A stretch of DNA of 64,000 nucleotides from CAVTWH01 sp963794685 (GTDB taxonomy: Bacteria; Actinomycetota; Actinomycetes; Mycobacteriales; Micromonosporaceae). The stretch is taken from assembly GCA_963794685.1 (NCBI GenBank), contig CAWCFK010000005.1, positions 248,001 to 312,000 on the forward strand. Direction: 5' to 3'. The position numbers and the translations under genes were made by a program. The notes under the pieces were generated by a model. It saw nothing but the letters and a program-made list of their open reading frames with translations, was not told the origin of the DNA and made no database searches. Positions 17,417 through 26,770 of this stretch are shown piece by piece. How positions within the stretch are numbered: the stretch's first letter is position 1; each line of letters opens with the position of its first letter.

Positions 17417-18790
17417 GTGGCCGGCCAGGAGCTGGCGCCGCGACCCGGCTGCACCGGGCCGCCTCCGGCTGGCAGCTCCGCCGGGGCGCGCTGGGCGCCG
17501 GTCCGGCTGCTGCGGTCGAAGGGCTCGGTCGGCAGGCTGTTGCGCGGCGGCGGCAACGGCATCGGGCTGATCCGCCTGGGGCTCGCCCTGGCTGTGGTGG
17601 TGTCCCACGCCCGCCCGCTGGGCTTCGGGCAGCCGGACGTCGGCAACCGGCTCACCGGCGGCCAGACGACGCTCGGCATGCTGGCGGTGTACGGGTTCTT
17701 CGTGCTCTCCGGCATGCTGATCACCCGCAGCGCGCGGCGTACCGGCATCCTCCGCTTCGGCTGGCACCGGGCCCTGCGCATCCTCCCCGGCCTGTGGGTG
17801 TGCCTGCTGGTCAGCGCGGTGGTGGTGGCTCCGCTGGGGACCCTGCACGAGCACGGCTCGCTGGCCGGCTTCTGGACCGACCCCTGGGCGCCCGGCGGCC
17901 CGCTGGCCTACCTGCGCGCCAACTGGTGGACCGGGGTGCACCAGTGGGGCATCCGCGACCTGTTCGGGCGCACCACCCCGTGGGGGCGCGCCAGCGGCGG
18001 AACGAGTGTCCTGGACGGCGCGCTGTGGTCACTGGCCTACGAGATGCTCTGCTACGTCGTCGTCGGGGTGCTCGCCGTGACCGGGGTCCTGGCCCGCTCC
18101 CGCCGCTTCGTGCTGCTGCTCACCCTGGTGCTCTACGCCCTGGTCTGGCACTACTACCGGCAGGCGCCCGGCTGGTCGGGTCCGCTGGCCGGCACCGGCA
18201 AGGTATACGACCTGCCACTGCTCGGCCCGCTGTTCGGTGACTTCCTGCTGCCGCTGGGCTTCCTGTTCCTGTGCGGGGCGACGGTCGACCTGTACCGCGA
18301 GTACATCCCGGTCAGCGACGCGCTGGGGTTGGTGGCGCTGGCCGCGGTGGCGGGTTCGCTGTACTTCGGCGGCTTCTTCGTGATCGGCGCACCGGCCTAC
18401 GCCTACGCGCTGGTCTGGATCGCCGTCCGGGCGCCCCGGCCGCTGCACCGGGTGGGGCGCCGGCATGACTACTCCTACGGCATCTACATCTACGGCTTCC
18501 TGGGCCAGCAGACGCTGGCCAGCTTCGGCGCGAACCGCTGGGGCTTCGCGCCGTTCCTGGGCCTGTCGATCCTGGTGGCGGTGGCCGCGGCGGTACTGTC
18601 CTGGCACCTGGTCGAGCGCAACGCGCTGCGCCTGAAGGAGTGGACCCCGGTGCGGGTACCGGCGCGCTGGCGCCCGGCGGCGCCTGCCGTCCCGGCCGCC
18701 GGGGCGTCCCCGCCGGCTCACCGCAGCGCGGCCGAGGAGCCCGCCGAGCCGCCGCTGCTGCCGGTCGGCACTCCGTCCGCACCTGGTTAA
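17417..18790 (+). CDS. Acyltransferase 3 family membrane protein (OafA-like)
   Basis: 457 aa. After a Pro/Gly-rich N-terminus of about 45 residues come around ten membrane helices: IRLGLALAVVVSHARPLGFG (with the catalytic-type His), GFFVLSGMLITRSARR and SLAYEMLCYVVVGV, all typical of the acyltransferase 3 family that O-acetylates or acylates exported glycans. The C-terminal tail is Pro/Ala-rich. GTG 17417 is the first start in frame, but one 20-40 codons later is possible. It ends the glycan locus; a strong bidirectional hairpin separates it from the convergent arc gene. Confidence 0.88.
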   Translation: MAGQELAPRPGCTGPPPAGSSAGARWAPVRLLRSKGSVGRLLRGGGNGIGLIRLGLALAVVVSHARPLGFGQPDVGNRLTGGQTTLGMLAVYGFFVLSGMLITRSARRTGILRFGWHRALRILPGLWVCLLVSAVVVAPLGTLHEHGSLAGFWTDPWAPGGPLAYLRANWWTGVHQWGIRDLFGRTTPWGRASGGTSVLDGALWSLAYEMLCYVVVGVLAVTGVLARSRRFVLLLTLVLYALVWHYYRQAPGWSGPLAGTGKVYDLPLLGPLFGDFLLPLGFLFLCGATVDLYREYIPVSDALGLVALAAVAGSLYFGGFFVIGAPAYAYALVWIAVRAPRPLHRVGRRHDYSYGIYIYGFLGQQTLASFGANRWGFAPFLGLSILVAVAAAVLSWHLVERNALRLKEWTPVRVPARWRPAAPAVPAAGASPPAHRSAAEEPAEPPLLPVGTPSAPG

Positions 18791-18854
18791 GCCCACGCGC
18801 GGCCGGTGTGAACCGCGCACGGACCGGGTTGAACCGAACGCTCGGGGCGGCAGG

Positions 18855-18894
18855 CGCCGGGGCGACGGGTCCGTGTGGACCCGTCGCCCCGGCG
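18855..18894. terminator. Bidirectional hairpin terminator between glycan locus and arc
   Basis: A perfect 18-bp stem (18855-18872 with 18877-18894) closes a 4-nt GTGT loop between the convergent acyltransferase and arc genes. There is no T-tract, as is usual in high-GC actinobacteria. It marks the right end of the glycan locus. Confidence 0.8.
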
Positions 18895-18910
18895 ACCGTT
18901 GCGGTGCTGG

Positions 18911-20677
18911 CTAGAGGTACTGGCCGGTGTTGCTGGCGGTCTCGATGGAGCGGCCGGCCTCGGCGCCCTTGCCGCCGGAGATGAGGGTACGGATGTAGAC
19001 GATCCGCTCGCCCTTCTTGCCCGAGATACGTGCCCAGTCGTCCGGGTTGGTGGTGTTGGGCAGGTCCTCGTTCTCCCGGAACTCGTCCACGCAGGCGTCC
19101 AGCAGGTGCTGCAGGCGCAGGCCCTTGCGGCCGGAGGAGAGGAAGTCCTTGATCGCCATCTTCTTCGCCCGGTCGACGATGTTCTGCACCATGGCGCCGG
19201 AGTTGAAGTCCTTGAAGTACAGGACCTCCTTGTCGCCATTGGCGTAGGTGACCTCCAGGAACCTGTTCTCCTCGGTCTCCGAGTACATCCGCAGCACGGT
19301 CGCCTCGATCATGGCGGCGACGCAGGCGTTGGCGTCACCGCCGTGCTCGGCCAGGTCGTCGCTGTTGAGCGGCAGCCCGGTCAGGATGTACTTGCTGAAG
19401 ATGTCCCGGGCCGCCTCGGCGTCCGGACGCTCGATCTTGATCTTCACGTCCAGCCGGCCGGGGCGCAGGATGGCCGGGTCGATCATGTCTTCGCGGTTGG
19501 ATGCCCCGATGACGATGACGTTCTCCAGCCCCTCCACGCCGTCGATCTCCGACAGCAGCTGCGGGACGATGGTGTTCTCCACGTCCGAGGAGACGCCCGA
19601 GCCACGGGTCCGGAAGATCGAGTCCATCTCGTCGAAGAACACGATCACCGGGGTACCCTCGGAGGCCTTCTCCCGGGCTCGCTGGAAGATCAACCGGATG
19701 TGCCGCTCGGTCTCGCCGACGTACTTGTTGAGCAGCTCCGGGCCCTTGATGTTGAGGAAGTAGCTGGTCTGCTTCTCCTCACCGCGCCGCTCGGCGATCT
19801 TCTTGGCCAGCGAGTTGGCCACCGCCTTGGCGATCAGGGTCTTTCCGCAGCCGGGCGGGCCGTAGAGCAGGACACCCTTCGGCGGGCGCAGCTGGTGCTC
19901 CCGGAACAGCTCGGCGTGCAGGAAGGGCAGCTCCACGGCGTCGCGGATCTGCTCGATCTGCCGGCTCAGGCCGCCGATGTCGGGGTAGTCGACGTCCGGC
20001 ACCTCCTCCAGCACCAGCTCCTCGACCTCGCTCTTCGGGACCCGCTCGTAGGCGTAGGCGGAGCGGGGCTCGATCAGCAGCGAGTCCCCCGCGCGCAGCG
20101 GTACGCCGTTGAGCGTGTCCGCCAGGTGCACCACCCGCTCCTCGTCGGCGTGCGAGATGACCAGGGCGCGGTCGCCGCCGTCGAGGATCTCCTTGAGCAT
20201 GACCACCTCGCCGGCGCGCTCGAAGCCGAACGCGTCGACGATGTTCAGGGCGTCGTTGAGCAGGACCTCCTGCCCACGGCGCAGCTTGTCCACCTCGAGC
20301 GCCGGGGACACCGCCACCCGCAGCTTGCGGCCGCCGGTGAAGACGTCGACCGTGCCGTCCTCGTGCTTGGCGAGGAACACGCCGTAGCCGCTGGGCGGCT
20401 GGGCGAGCCGGTCGATCTCCTCCTTGAGGGTGACGATCTGTGCCCGCGCCTCCTTGAGGGTGGCTACCAGGCGCTCGTTGTTCTCCGTCAGCCGTGCGAG
20501 TTGGGCCTGCGTCGCTGCAAGACGCTCCTCGAGCTGTCGGACGTGTCGGGGGCTCTCGGTCAACTTGCGCCGCACCAAGGCGAGTTCCTCTTGGAGAAAC
20601 GCGACCTGGGTGGAGAGATCGTTGGCTTCCTTCTCCCACCGTGCGGCGCGCGTTTCCGCGTCGTCGCTGCGTGCCAC
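18911..20677 (-). CDS. arc: Proteasome-associated AAA ATPase ARC/Mpa
   Basis: 588 aa. N-terminal coiled coil (about 10-90) that binds Pup, OB-fold interdomain (about 95-225), then the AAA domain: Walker A GPPGCGKT (273-280), Walker B VFFDE (346-350). The C-terminus ends TGQYL, the penultimate-Tyr motif that docks into the 20S proteasome. It unfolds pupylated proteins for degradation. GTG 20677 has GGAGG 7 nt upstream; longer open frames upstream are spurious. In other actinobacteria it lies close to dop. Here it is followed by a terminator and then the glycan locus. Divergent from the ferredoxin gene across 291 bp. Confidence 0.97.
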   Translation of the reverse strand: MARSDDAETRAARWEKEANDLSTQVAFLQEELALVRRKLTESPRHVRQLEERLAATQAQLARLTENNERLVATLKEARAQIVTLKEEIDRLAQPPSGYGVFLAKHEDGTVDVFTGGRKLRVAVSPALEVDKLRRGQEVLLNDALNIVDAFGFERAGEVVMLKEILDGGDRALVISHADEERVVHLADTLNGVPLRAGDSLLIEPRSAYAYERVPKSEVEELVLEEVPDVDYPDIGGLSRQIEQIRDAVELPFLHAELFREHQLRPPKGVLLYGPPGCGKTLIAKAVANSLAKKIAERRGEEKQTSYFLNIKGPELLNKYVGETERHIRLIFQRAREKASEGTPVIVFFDEMDSIFRTRGSGVSSDVENTIVPQLLSEIDGVEGLENVIVIGASNREDMIDPAILRPGRLDVKIKIERPDAEAARDIFSKYILTGLPLNSDDLAEHGGDANACVAAMIEATVLRMYSETEENRFLEVTYANGDKEVLYFKDFNSGAMVQNIVDRAKKMAIKDFLSSGRKGLRLQHLLDACVDEFRENEDLPNTTNPDDWARISGKKGERIVYIRTLISGGKGAEAGRSIETASNTGQYL

Positions 20678-20968
20678 GTCCCACCTCCCCGGGGGTTGTA
20701 TCCAGGCTCTAACACTAGCTGTTGTCGGCCTGCTGTGGCTCGTGCCGGGGCGACCGTCACGAAACCTTGTTGTTCCGTAACATTCTTGACGCGGCCGGGC
20801 TTCCCGCGCCGCCCGATTCCCGCGACACCGCCCTTTTCCGCGACAGCCCCCGCCGGACGGCTCGCAACGGGTCCGGGGTACGCCGGGCCCCGTACGGCGG
20901 TGCACGGCGGGCCCGGTAGCGTCGGGTGCGGGGACCGGGGTCGGCAAACGGTCCGGAGAGGTGGCGGA

Positions 20969-21263
20969 GTGTCCGCGCAGACAGGCGATGACCTGCGGGT
21001 CTGGGTCGATCAGCAGCTGTGCACCGGGGACGGGCTGTGCGTGCAGTACGCGCCCGAGGTGTTCGAGTTCGACATCGACGGCCTGGCCTACGTCAAGGAC
21101 GCCGACGGCGAGCTGCTGCAGGCCCCCGGGGCGCGTGCCGATGTCCCCGCCCACCTGCGGCTGGACGTGATCGACGCGGCCAGGGAGTGCCCGGGCGACT
21201 GCATCCACGTGGTGCGCGCCGGCGACGGCGTGGAGAGTTGCCGGCCCGGCCGCCGAGGACTGA
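20969..21263 (+). CDS. Ferredoxin (CX5C...CP type), 3' end frameshifted
   Basis: About 97 aa from GTG 20969 (GGCGGA just upstream). Cysteines Cys18 and Cys24 (LCTGDGLC) and Cys74-Pro (ECPGDCIH) form the CX5C...CP pattern of small 3Fe-4S/4Fe-4S ferredoxins; Cys78 is additional. It would donate electrons in the cytoplasm, partner unknown. As written the frame runs on past the expected end. Removing one A near 21235 restores a short C-terminus ending at TGA 21261-21263. This is the first of many single-base breaks to the right. Divergent from arc, convergent with the next gene. Confidence 0.82.
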
Positions 21264-21299
21264 ACCGGACGTTCCGGGCCGGTGCCCGGCACGAATCGG

Positions 21300-21869
21300 T
21301 CAGATCGGGCGGCCGACCAGCGATGCCACCAGCGTGGCGAACTCCTCCAGCCGGGCGATCTGGCCCGCCCCGCCGTCGTCCAGGGTCTTGCCGAAGCGCA
21401 GCGCGTCGTGCCGGATCACGGCGCTCCGCGAGTCATCGGTCACCGTCGACTCGTCCAGCGAGCTGAGCAGCACGTAGACGTCGACGCTGTCGACCCGGTG
21501 GCACCGGCGCCGGCGTCCCGGGTCAGCCGGCGCCGGCAGCCGACCTCGGTGACCGCGGAGAGCGGGACGACCCGCAGCGACGAGGTCATCGAGCCGTGCG
21601 GGCCGTCGGCCGGCGGAACGTCCTCGCCGTGCCAGAGCACCAGCCGGTGCCGTCGCACACCACCACCTCCTGCCACACCCCGTTCACCTCGTTGACGAAG
21701 CGCTCCAGGGTGAAGCCGAGCACGCTGGCGCCGCGCAGCACGCCGTACCCAGCGTCTCCAGGGCCATGTCGGGGTCGCGCAGGTAGGCCCGGGCGGCGGA
21801 GTCCAGGTCCGGGTAGGGCGACCAGTCGGGGAAGACGGCGGGCAGATCGCCGAAGCTGGCGTGGCTCAT
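21300..21869 (-). CDS. Uncharacterised protein downstream of trmI (frameshifted)
   Basis: The locus encodes about 190 aa when three one-base gaps (near 21747, 21647 and 21505) are allowed for. Pieces in order: MSHASFGDLPAVFPDWSPYP; GASVLGFTLERFVNEVNGVW; LVLWHGEDVPPADGPHGSM; VDVYVLLSSLDESTV; GQIARLEEFATLVASLVGRP to the stop at 21300. I do not recognise a family. ATG 21869 overlaps the repaired trmI stop (ATGA), so the two form one operon. The coding character of each piece is good, which argues for sequence errors over true decay. Confidence 0.6.
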
Positions 21870-22824
21870 TCCTCGCTCCCCTCCAGGTCCCCGTCGACTC
21901 GGCACCCGCCGGTGCGGCCGCGGCCGCCCGGGCGGCGCGCTGCAGCGCGTACGCCTCGGCGCCCTTGCTGGGTTTGCGCCGCCGCGGCGGGGCGGTCACG
22001 CCGGGGGCCAGCCGGCGGGCGCTGACCAGGAACGCGGTGTGCGCGATCATCCGGTGGTCGGGGCGGACCGCCAGGCCGTCGGCGTGCCAGTCGCGGACCA
22101 GCGACTCCCAGGCCCGTGGCTCGGTGAAGCCGCCGCGCTCACGCAGCGCCTCCACCAGCTCGGACAGCTGCGGCGTGGTGGCCACGTACCCGATGAACAC
22201 GCCGCCCGGCACCAGCGCCCGGTCGACCAGGTCGAGCACTCCCACGGGTCGAGCATGTCCAGGATGATCCGGTCGAACCCGGCTTCGGGGCAGTCCGGCC
22301 ACGTCGCCGACGTGCAGCTCCCAGTTCGGCTGCGGGCCGCCGAGGAAGGCCTCCACGTTGCGCCGGGCGATCTCGGCGAAGTCCGGCCGCAGCTCGTAGG
22401 AGACCACCTGGCCGGCCGGGCCGACCGCGCGCAGCAGCGAGCAGGTCAGCGCGCCCGAGCCGGCGCCGGCCTCCAGCACCCGGGCGCCCGGGAAGACGTC
22501 GCCCATCGCGACGATCTGCGCGGCGTCCTTCGGGTAGATGACCTGGGCGCCGCGCGGCATGGACAGCACGTAGTCGGCGAGCAGCGGGCGCAGCGCCAGG
22601 TAGGCGGTGCCGCCGGCGGAGGTGACCACGCTGCCGTCCGGCCGGCCGATCAGGTCGTCGTGCGGCAGGCCGCCGCGGTGCGTGTGGTACACCTTGCCGG
22701 GCTCCAGCACCAGCGTGTGCAGCCGGCCCTTGGGGTCGGTGAGCTGCACCCGGTCGCCGGGCTGGAACGGGCCGCTGCGGCGGGTGGCGCGGCGGGTGGT
22801 GGTGATGGCTGCGGACACGGTCAC
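21866..22824 (-). CDS. trmI: tRNA (adenine58-N1)-methyltransferase TrmI (with compensated frameshifts)
   Basis: About 315 aa from GTG 22824. An N-terminal beta domain (PFQPGDRVQLTDPKGR) is followed by the SAM-binding Rossmann domain: MPRGAQVIYPKDAAQIV, then VLEAGAGSGALTCSLLRAVG (motif I), ending with TAFLVSARRLAPG. It methylates N1 of A58 in the tRNA T-loop; M. tuberculosis Rv2118c is the model. An extra C near 22288 and a missing G near 22250 shift the frame over about 13 codons (the LDMLDPWE segment) and then restore it. A missing G near 21885 alters the last codons; repaired, the gene ends at 21866. Start overlaps the M50 gene stop. Confidence 0.88.
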
Positions 22825-24132
22825 TGCTTTCGCGGTGGTCGGGGGCGGTCGGGGCGCTGTTCGTCGGCTGCGGTCCGCTCCCCCCGCTGCGACCAGGGGG
22901 TTCGCTGCGACCAGGGGGTACGTGCCGGGCCGGGGCGCTGGGCGCGGCCGGACGGCGACCGGAAGGTCCGCCACCGAGCGCGCGCAGCACATCCGCGACG
23001 ATCAGGATGCCCGCCCCACCTGGGCAGGGCCACCGGGAACACTCGCCGGGGTCCAGCCGACCGTCCGGCGGCTGATCCGGGCCAACAGGGCGGTACCGGC
23101 CAGCTCCGCCGGCAGCCAGTCGATCGACCGGGACCTGGCTGGCCACCTCGCGTGACCAGCCTGATCCACGGGCGCCGCCGCGCCGGTACCTGGCGGGCCA
23201 GCACCGGGCTCAGTACCAGGCCGATCAGGCGCCCGGCCGCGTCGACCACGCCCAGCTCACGTCCCGGGCTGCCGGCGGCTGCACGCCTGCGCCAGCGGGG
23301 TGCCGGCGGGTACCGGCGGACCGGCCGGGCCAGCCCGGCCAGCAGCGCCGGCAGCCGGCTGCGCTGCGGTCGAGACCGGATCGCCTCCCCGGCGCCGCTC
23401 CACAGGCTGAGCGCCGACCAGCGCCAGACAGCACGCCGAGCCGGGGCAGCCGACGACGTGCTGGCGGTAGCCGACGACGCCCAGCGCGCCGTGGCCGACG
23501 GCGACCAGCCGGCCGGCCCAGCCGGCCACCCGGTCACCCAGGTCGCGGCGGCCGGTGGCCGCCCAGACGCCGGCGCGCAGCGCCCGGCCGCCGTCCAGCG
23601 GCAGCCCGGGCAGCGCGTTGTACACCGCCACGATCAGGTTGCAGCGGCGAGTTGGAAGACCATCTCGCGCAGTGCGTGCCGGCCGGCAGCGCCGGTACCA
23701 GGCGCCCAGGCAGGCCAGCCCGACAGACAGCGAGACGGCCGGCCCGACCAGCGCCACCAGCGCAGCTCGCGCCGGGGTCGGGGCAGGTCGCGGTCCATCT
23801 CGGTGTGGCCGCCGAGCAGGTCCAGGGTGATCCGGCGGACCGCCGATGCCGTACCGCCGGGCGGTCAGCGCGTGGCCCAACTCGTGCAGCAGCACCGAGA
23901 CCAGCAGGCAGCCGACCAGCCCCAGGCCCAGCAGGTACGGCCAGGGCCGGGCCAGGTCGGGCAGCGGCGGCTGACCAGGCCGCCGTACCCGAAGGTGATC
24001 ACCGCGGCAGCAGCAGCCAGGGGACGGTGAGCGGATCGGGACGCCGAGCAGCCGGCCCACCGGGATGCCGCCGCCGCCGGGCGACCCGGCCGGCGGGGTC
24101 CGGCGCGGCTCGCCGGCTGTGCGTCCGTCCAT
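22821..24132 (-). CDS. Site-2-protease-type M50 zinc metallopeptidase (frameshifted)
   Basis: The locus would encode about 430 aa. Seen: VGRLLGVPI and LTVPWLLL near the N-terminus, a membrane helix with the zinc motif HELGH (LLHELGHALTARRYGIG), VALVGPAVSLSVGLACLGAW, and the second motif NALPGLPLDGGRALRAGVW. The distal part (VVDAAGRLIGLVLSPVLA, then ILIVADVLRALG) fits a C-terminal CBS-like regulatory region. It is predicted to cleave membrane substrates inside the bilayer. At least five frame changes occur between 24060 and 22900. ATG 24132 has TAGCAT 8 nt upstream. The stop at 22821 overlaps the trmI start. Divergent from the RecB-like gene. Confidence 0.75.
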
Positions 24133-24140
24133 CGACGTTG

Positions 24141-24146
24141 ATGCTA
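24141..24146 (-). promoter_or_regulatory. -10-like hexamer TAGCAT of the M50 gene
   Basis: TAGCAT is 8 nt before ATG 24132, within the 83-bp divergent promoter shared with the RecB-like gene. Confidence 0.35.
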
Positions 24147-24203
24147 CGGACTGCGCAGGCGCCCGCGCGGTGCGTGCCGCCGATTTCGTCGTACCGGTGC
24201 ACC

Positions 24204-24209
24204 TAGCCT
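24204..24209 (+). promoter_or_regulatory. -10-like hexamer TAGCCT of the RecB-like gene
   Basis: TAGCCT lies exactly 6 nt before ATG 24216. It supports that start even though the frame breaks a few codons later. Confidence 0.45.
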
Positions 24210-24215
24210 GTGGGC

Positions 24216-25198
24216 ATGACGGTTGACTGAGCGCGGTACCCTCCACCGGCGCCACTCCTCGGCCCGGCCCCACCGGTACGGCTCAGCCCCCCGCACAGCC
24301 GGCGCACCGCAGGCCACGGCCAGCCGGCGGAGGCGGCGCTGGAGCGGCGCCGGGTGCGCCGTCGCTGTCGCCGTCCCGGGCGGCCGACTTCAAGACCTGC
24401 CCACTGCTCTACCGGTTCCGCTCCATCGACCGGCTCCCCGAGCGCCCCAGCGCCGACCAGGCCCGGGGCACGCTGGTGCACGCCGTGCTGGAGCGGCTGT
24501 TCGACCTGCGCCGGGCGAGCGCACCCCGCAGCGGGCCGCCGAGCTGGTCGAGCCGCAGTGGCAGCGCCTGGTGGAGCAGGAGCCCGAGCTGGTCAGCGTG
24601 CTGGCCGGCGGCCGGCGGCGGCGCCGCTTCCTGGACTCGGCGCGGGGCCTGCTGGGCGGCTACTTCGCCGTGGAGGATCCGCGCCGGCTGGAACCGGCCG
24701 AGCGGGAGTGCCTGGTCGAGTACCGAGGTCGAGCTGGGCGAGGGCGCCGGCTGCTGCTGCGCGGATACATCGACCGGCTCGACGTCTCCCCCGCCGGCGA
24801 CATCCGGGTGGTCGACTACAAGACCGGCGGCGCGCCCCGGGAGGCGTTCGAGGCGCGGGCACTGTTCCAGCTCAAGTTCTACGCGCTGGTGCTGTGGCGT
24901 ACCCGCGGCGTGGTGCCCGCGGATGCTCCGGCTGCTCTACCTGAAGGACGCCGAGGCGTGCGACTACGCCCCGGATGTCGAGGAGCTGGAGCGGTTCGAG
25001 CGCACCCTGGTGGCGCTGTGGTCGGCGATCGAGGCGGCCACCGCGGCCCGCGAGTTCCGGCCCAAGCCGAGCAAGCTGTGCGGCTGGTGCGCGCACCAGG
25101 CGCTGTGCCCGGCGTTCGACGGCACCCCGCCGCCGTTCCCCGAGGTGATCCCGGCGCCTGCCGTCCTCAGCGCGCAGGGCGAGCTGACAGGAGCCTGA
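24216..25198 (+). CDS. RecB-family PD-(D/E)XK exonuclease (frameshifted)
   Basis: About 320 aa when repaired. Pieces: SRAADFKTCPLLYRFRSI near the N-terminus (with an iron-sulphur-type Cys), RGTLVHAVLERLFDL, LVEPQWQRLVEQEPELVSVL, IDRLDVSPAGDIRVVDYKTG (PD-(D/E)XK core), ALFQLKFYALVLWR, and the C-terminal cysteine cluster CGWCAHQALC. The family is single-strand DNA nuclease modules related to AddB/RecB; Rv2119, beside trmI in M. tuberculosis, is the likely counterpart. As written, ATG 24216 meets a stop after four codons; at least five one-base breaks lie between 24216 and 24930. The last 270 bp read cleanly. Confidence 0.75.
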
Positions 25199-25273
25199 GA
25201 GCGCCGCGCCGCGCTGTGTCACGCACAGCCACTACAGTGCCTGCAGCGGGCAGACAACGGCGGGGGTTTGGCG

Positions 25274-25940
25274 GTGGGCAACCGGGCGGTACGCGTACTG
25301 CTGGCCGACGAGCATCCGCTGCTGCGCACCGGATTGCGCAGCCCTGCTCGGCGCCGCGCCGGACCTGCACGTGGTCGGCGAGGCCGGGGACGGCGCCCAG
25401 GCGGTCGAGCTGACCCGCCGGCTGCTGCCGGACGTGGTGGTGCTGGACGCCACCCGTGGCCGCACCGGGCGGTCCCCGGCGACCTGGCCGGCGTTCGGGT
25501 GCTGGTGCTGGCCGAGGCGGCCGACACGGGGCCGAGTGCGGCGCTGCGGGCCGGAGCCGCCGGGTTCCTGGCCAAGGACACCCCCGCCGACGAGCTGATC
25601 GCCGCGATCCGGGCGTCGCGGCCGGCGGCGCGGCGGTCGGTCCGGGCTGCTGCGCCGCCTGCTGCGACGCTGTCGCCGCTGCTGCGCGAGGAGGCGTACC
25701 GGCGCCCCGGCAGCTGGCCGGGTTGACCGACCGGGAGCGCGAGGTGCTCGTGGAGGTGGCGCGCGGGTCTCCAACACCGAGATCGCCGCGCTGCTGGCGG
25801 TCAGCGAGACCACCGTGAAGACGCACGTCGGCCACGTGCTGACCAAGTTGGGCCTGCGCGACCGGGTTCAGGCGGTCGTGATGGCGTACGAGAGTGGACT
25901 GGTCCGACCGGCCGGACGGGCCAGTGAGACCATCGGTTGA
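25274..25940 (+). CDS. NarL/LuxR-family response regulator (orphan; frameshifted)
   Basis: About 220 aa when repaired. The receiver begins VRVLLADEHPLLRTGL and continues DLHVVGEAGDGAQAVELT and DVVVLDA (phosphoacceptor Asp), but the residues after that Asp do not match the usual MP loop. LAKDTPADELIAAIRA is the end of the receiver. The C-terminus is a LuxR-type HTH: LTDREREVLVEVARG, then ALLAVSETTVKTHVGHVL. Frame changes occur near 25344, 25470 and 25640-25770. No kinase gene is adjacent. It lies 25 bp before the first exporter ATPase and probably controls it. Confidence 0.75.
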
Positions 25941-25965
25941 TCAACAGTGACGGGGGTAGCAGTCA

Positions 25966-26766
25966 GTGGGTGCGGAAGTAGCGGCCAGAGCCGCGGGGGT
26001 GTGGAAGGTCTACGGCTCCGGCGAGGCCCAGGTGGTCGCGCTGCGGGGCGTCAGCGTGGAGTTCCCGACCGGCCGGTTCTCCGCCATCATGGGGCCGTCC
26101 GGCTCCGGCAAGTCGACGCTGATGCACTGTCTGGCCGGGCTGGACAGTATCGACCGCGGCACGGTCTACATCGGCGACACCCAGTTGACCGGGCTGTCCG
26201 ACGCCGGGCTGACGAAGCTGCGCCGCGACCAGGTGTCGTTCATCTTCCAGCAGTTCAACCTGCTGCCGACGCTCGTCGGCCGAGGAGAACATCCTGCTGC
26301 CGCTGGCCATCGCCGGCCGCAAGCCGGACCGCGGCCTGGTACGACCAGTCATCGACACGGTCGGCCTGCGCGACCGGCTCGCGCACCGGCCGAGCCAACT
26401 CTCCGGCGGCCAGCAGCAGCGGGTCGCCTGCGCCCGGGCGCTGGTGTCCCGGCCCGAGGTGATCTTCGCCGACGAGCCGACCGGCAACCTCGACTCCCGC
26501 TCCGGCGCCGAGGTGCTCGGCTTCCTGCAGCGCTCGGTGCGCGAGTTCGGGCAGACGATCGTGATGGTCACCCACGACCCGAACGCCGCCTCCTACGCCG
26601 ACCACGTCACGTTCCTCGGCGACGGACAGATCGTGGACGAGCTGGCGGAGCCGACCGCCGACACGGTGCTGGAGCGGATGCGCCGGCTCGACCCGGGCGC
26701 CGACACGCTCGCCGACCACACGCCGGACGCCGATGCGCCCGCCGGGGAGGGGGTGGCGGTGTTTAG
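25966..26766 (+). CDS. MacB-type ABC exporter ATPase, copy 1 (frameshifted)
   Basis: About 265 aa. Walker A MGPSGSGKSTLMHCLAGLD, Q-loop FIFQQFNLLPTL, signature LSGGQQQRVACARALVSRP, Walker B VIFADEPTGNLDSRSG, H-loop VMVTHDPNAASYAD: the LolD/MacB class that powers FtsX-like permeases. It is closely similar to the intact copy at 29769. Frame errors: an extra G near 26278, an extra G near 26333 and a missing G near 26347. In the frame of the C-terminal half no stop precedes the permease; a TAG at 26764-26766 in the original frame may be the true end. GTG 25966 follows a GGGGG-type site. Confidence 0.8.
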   Translation: MGAEVAARAAGVWKVYGSGEAQVVALRGVSVEFPTGRFSAIMGPSGSGKSTLMHCLAGLDSIDRGTVYIGDTQLTGLSDAGLTKLRRDQVSFIFQQFNLLPTLVGRGEHPAAAGHRRPQAGPRPGTTSHRHGRPARPARAPAEPTLRRPAAAGRLRPGAGVPARGDLRRRADRQPRLPLRRRGARLPAALGARVRADDRDGHPRPERRLLRRPRHVPRRRTDRGRAGGADRRHGAGADAPARPGRRHARRPHAGRRCARRGGGGGV

Positions 26767-26770
26767 GGCG

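Noticed and set aside
18875..21466. 863-codon plus-strand frame across arc and the ferredoxin
   Set aside because: Only its last 98 or so codons (from 20969) are real ferredoxin; the rest is antisense to arc.
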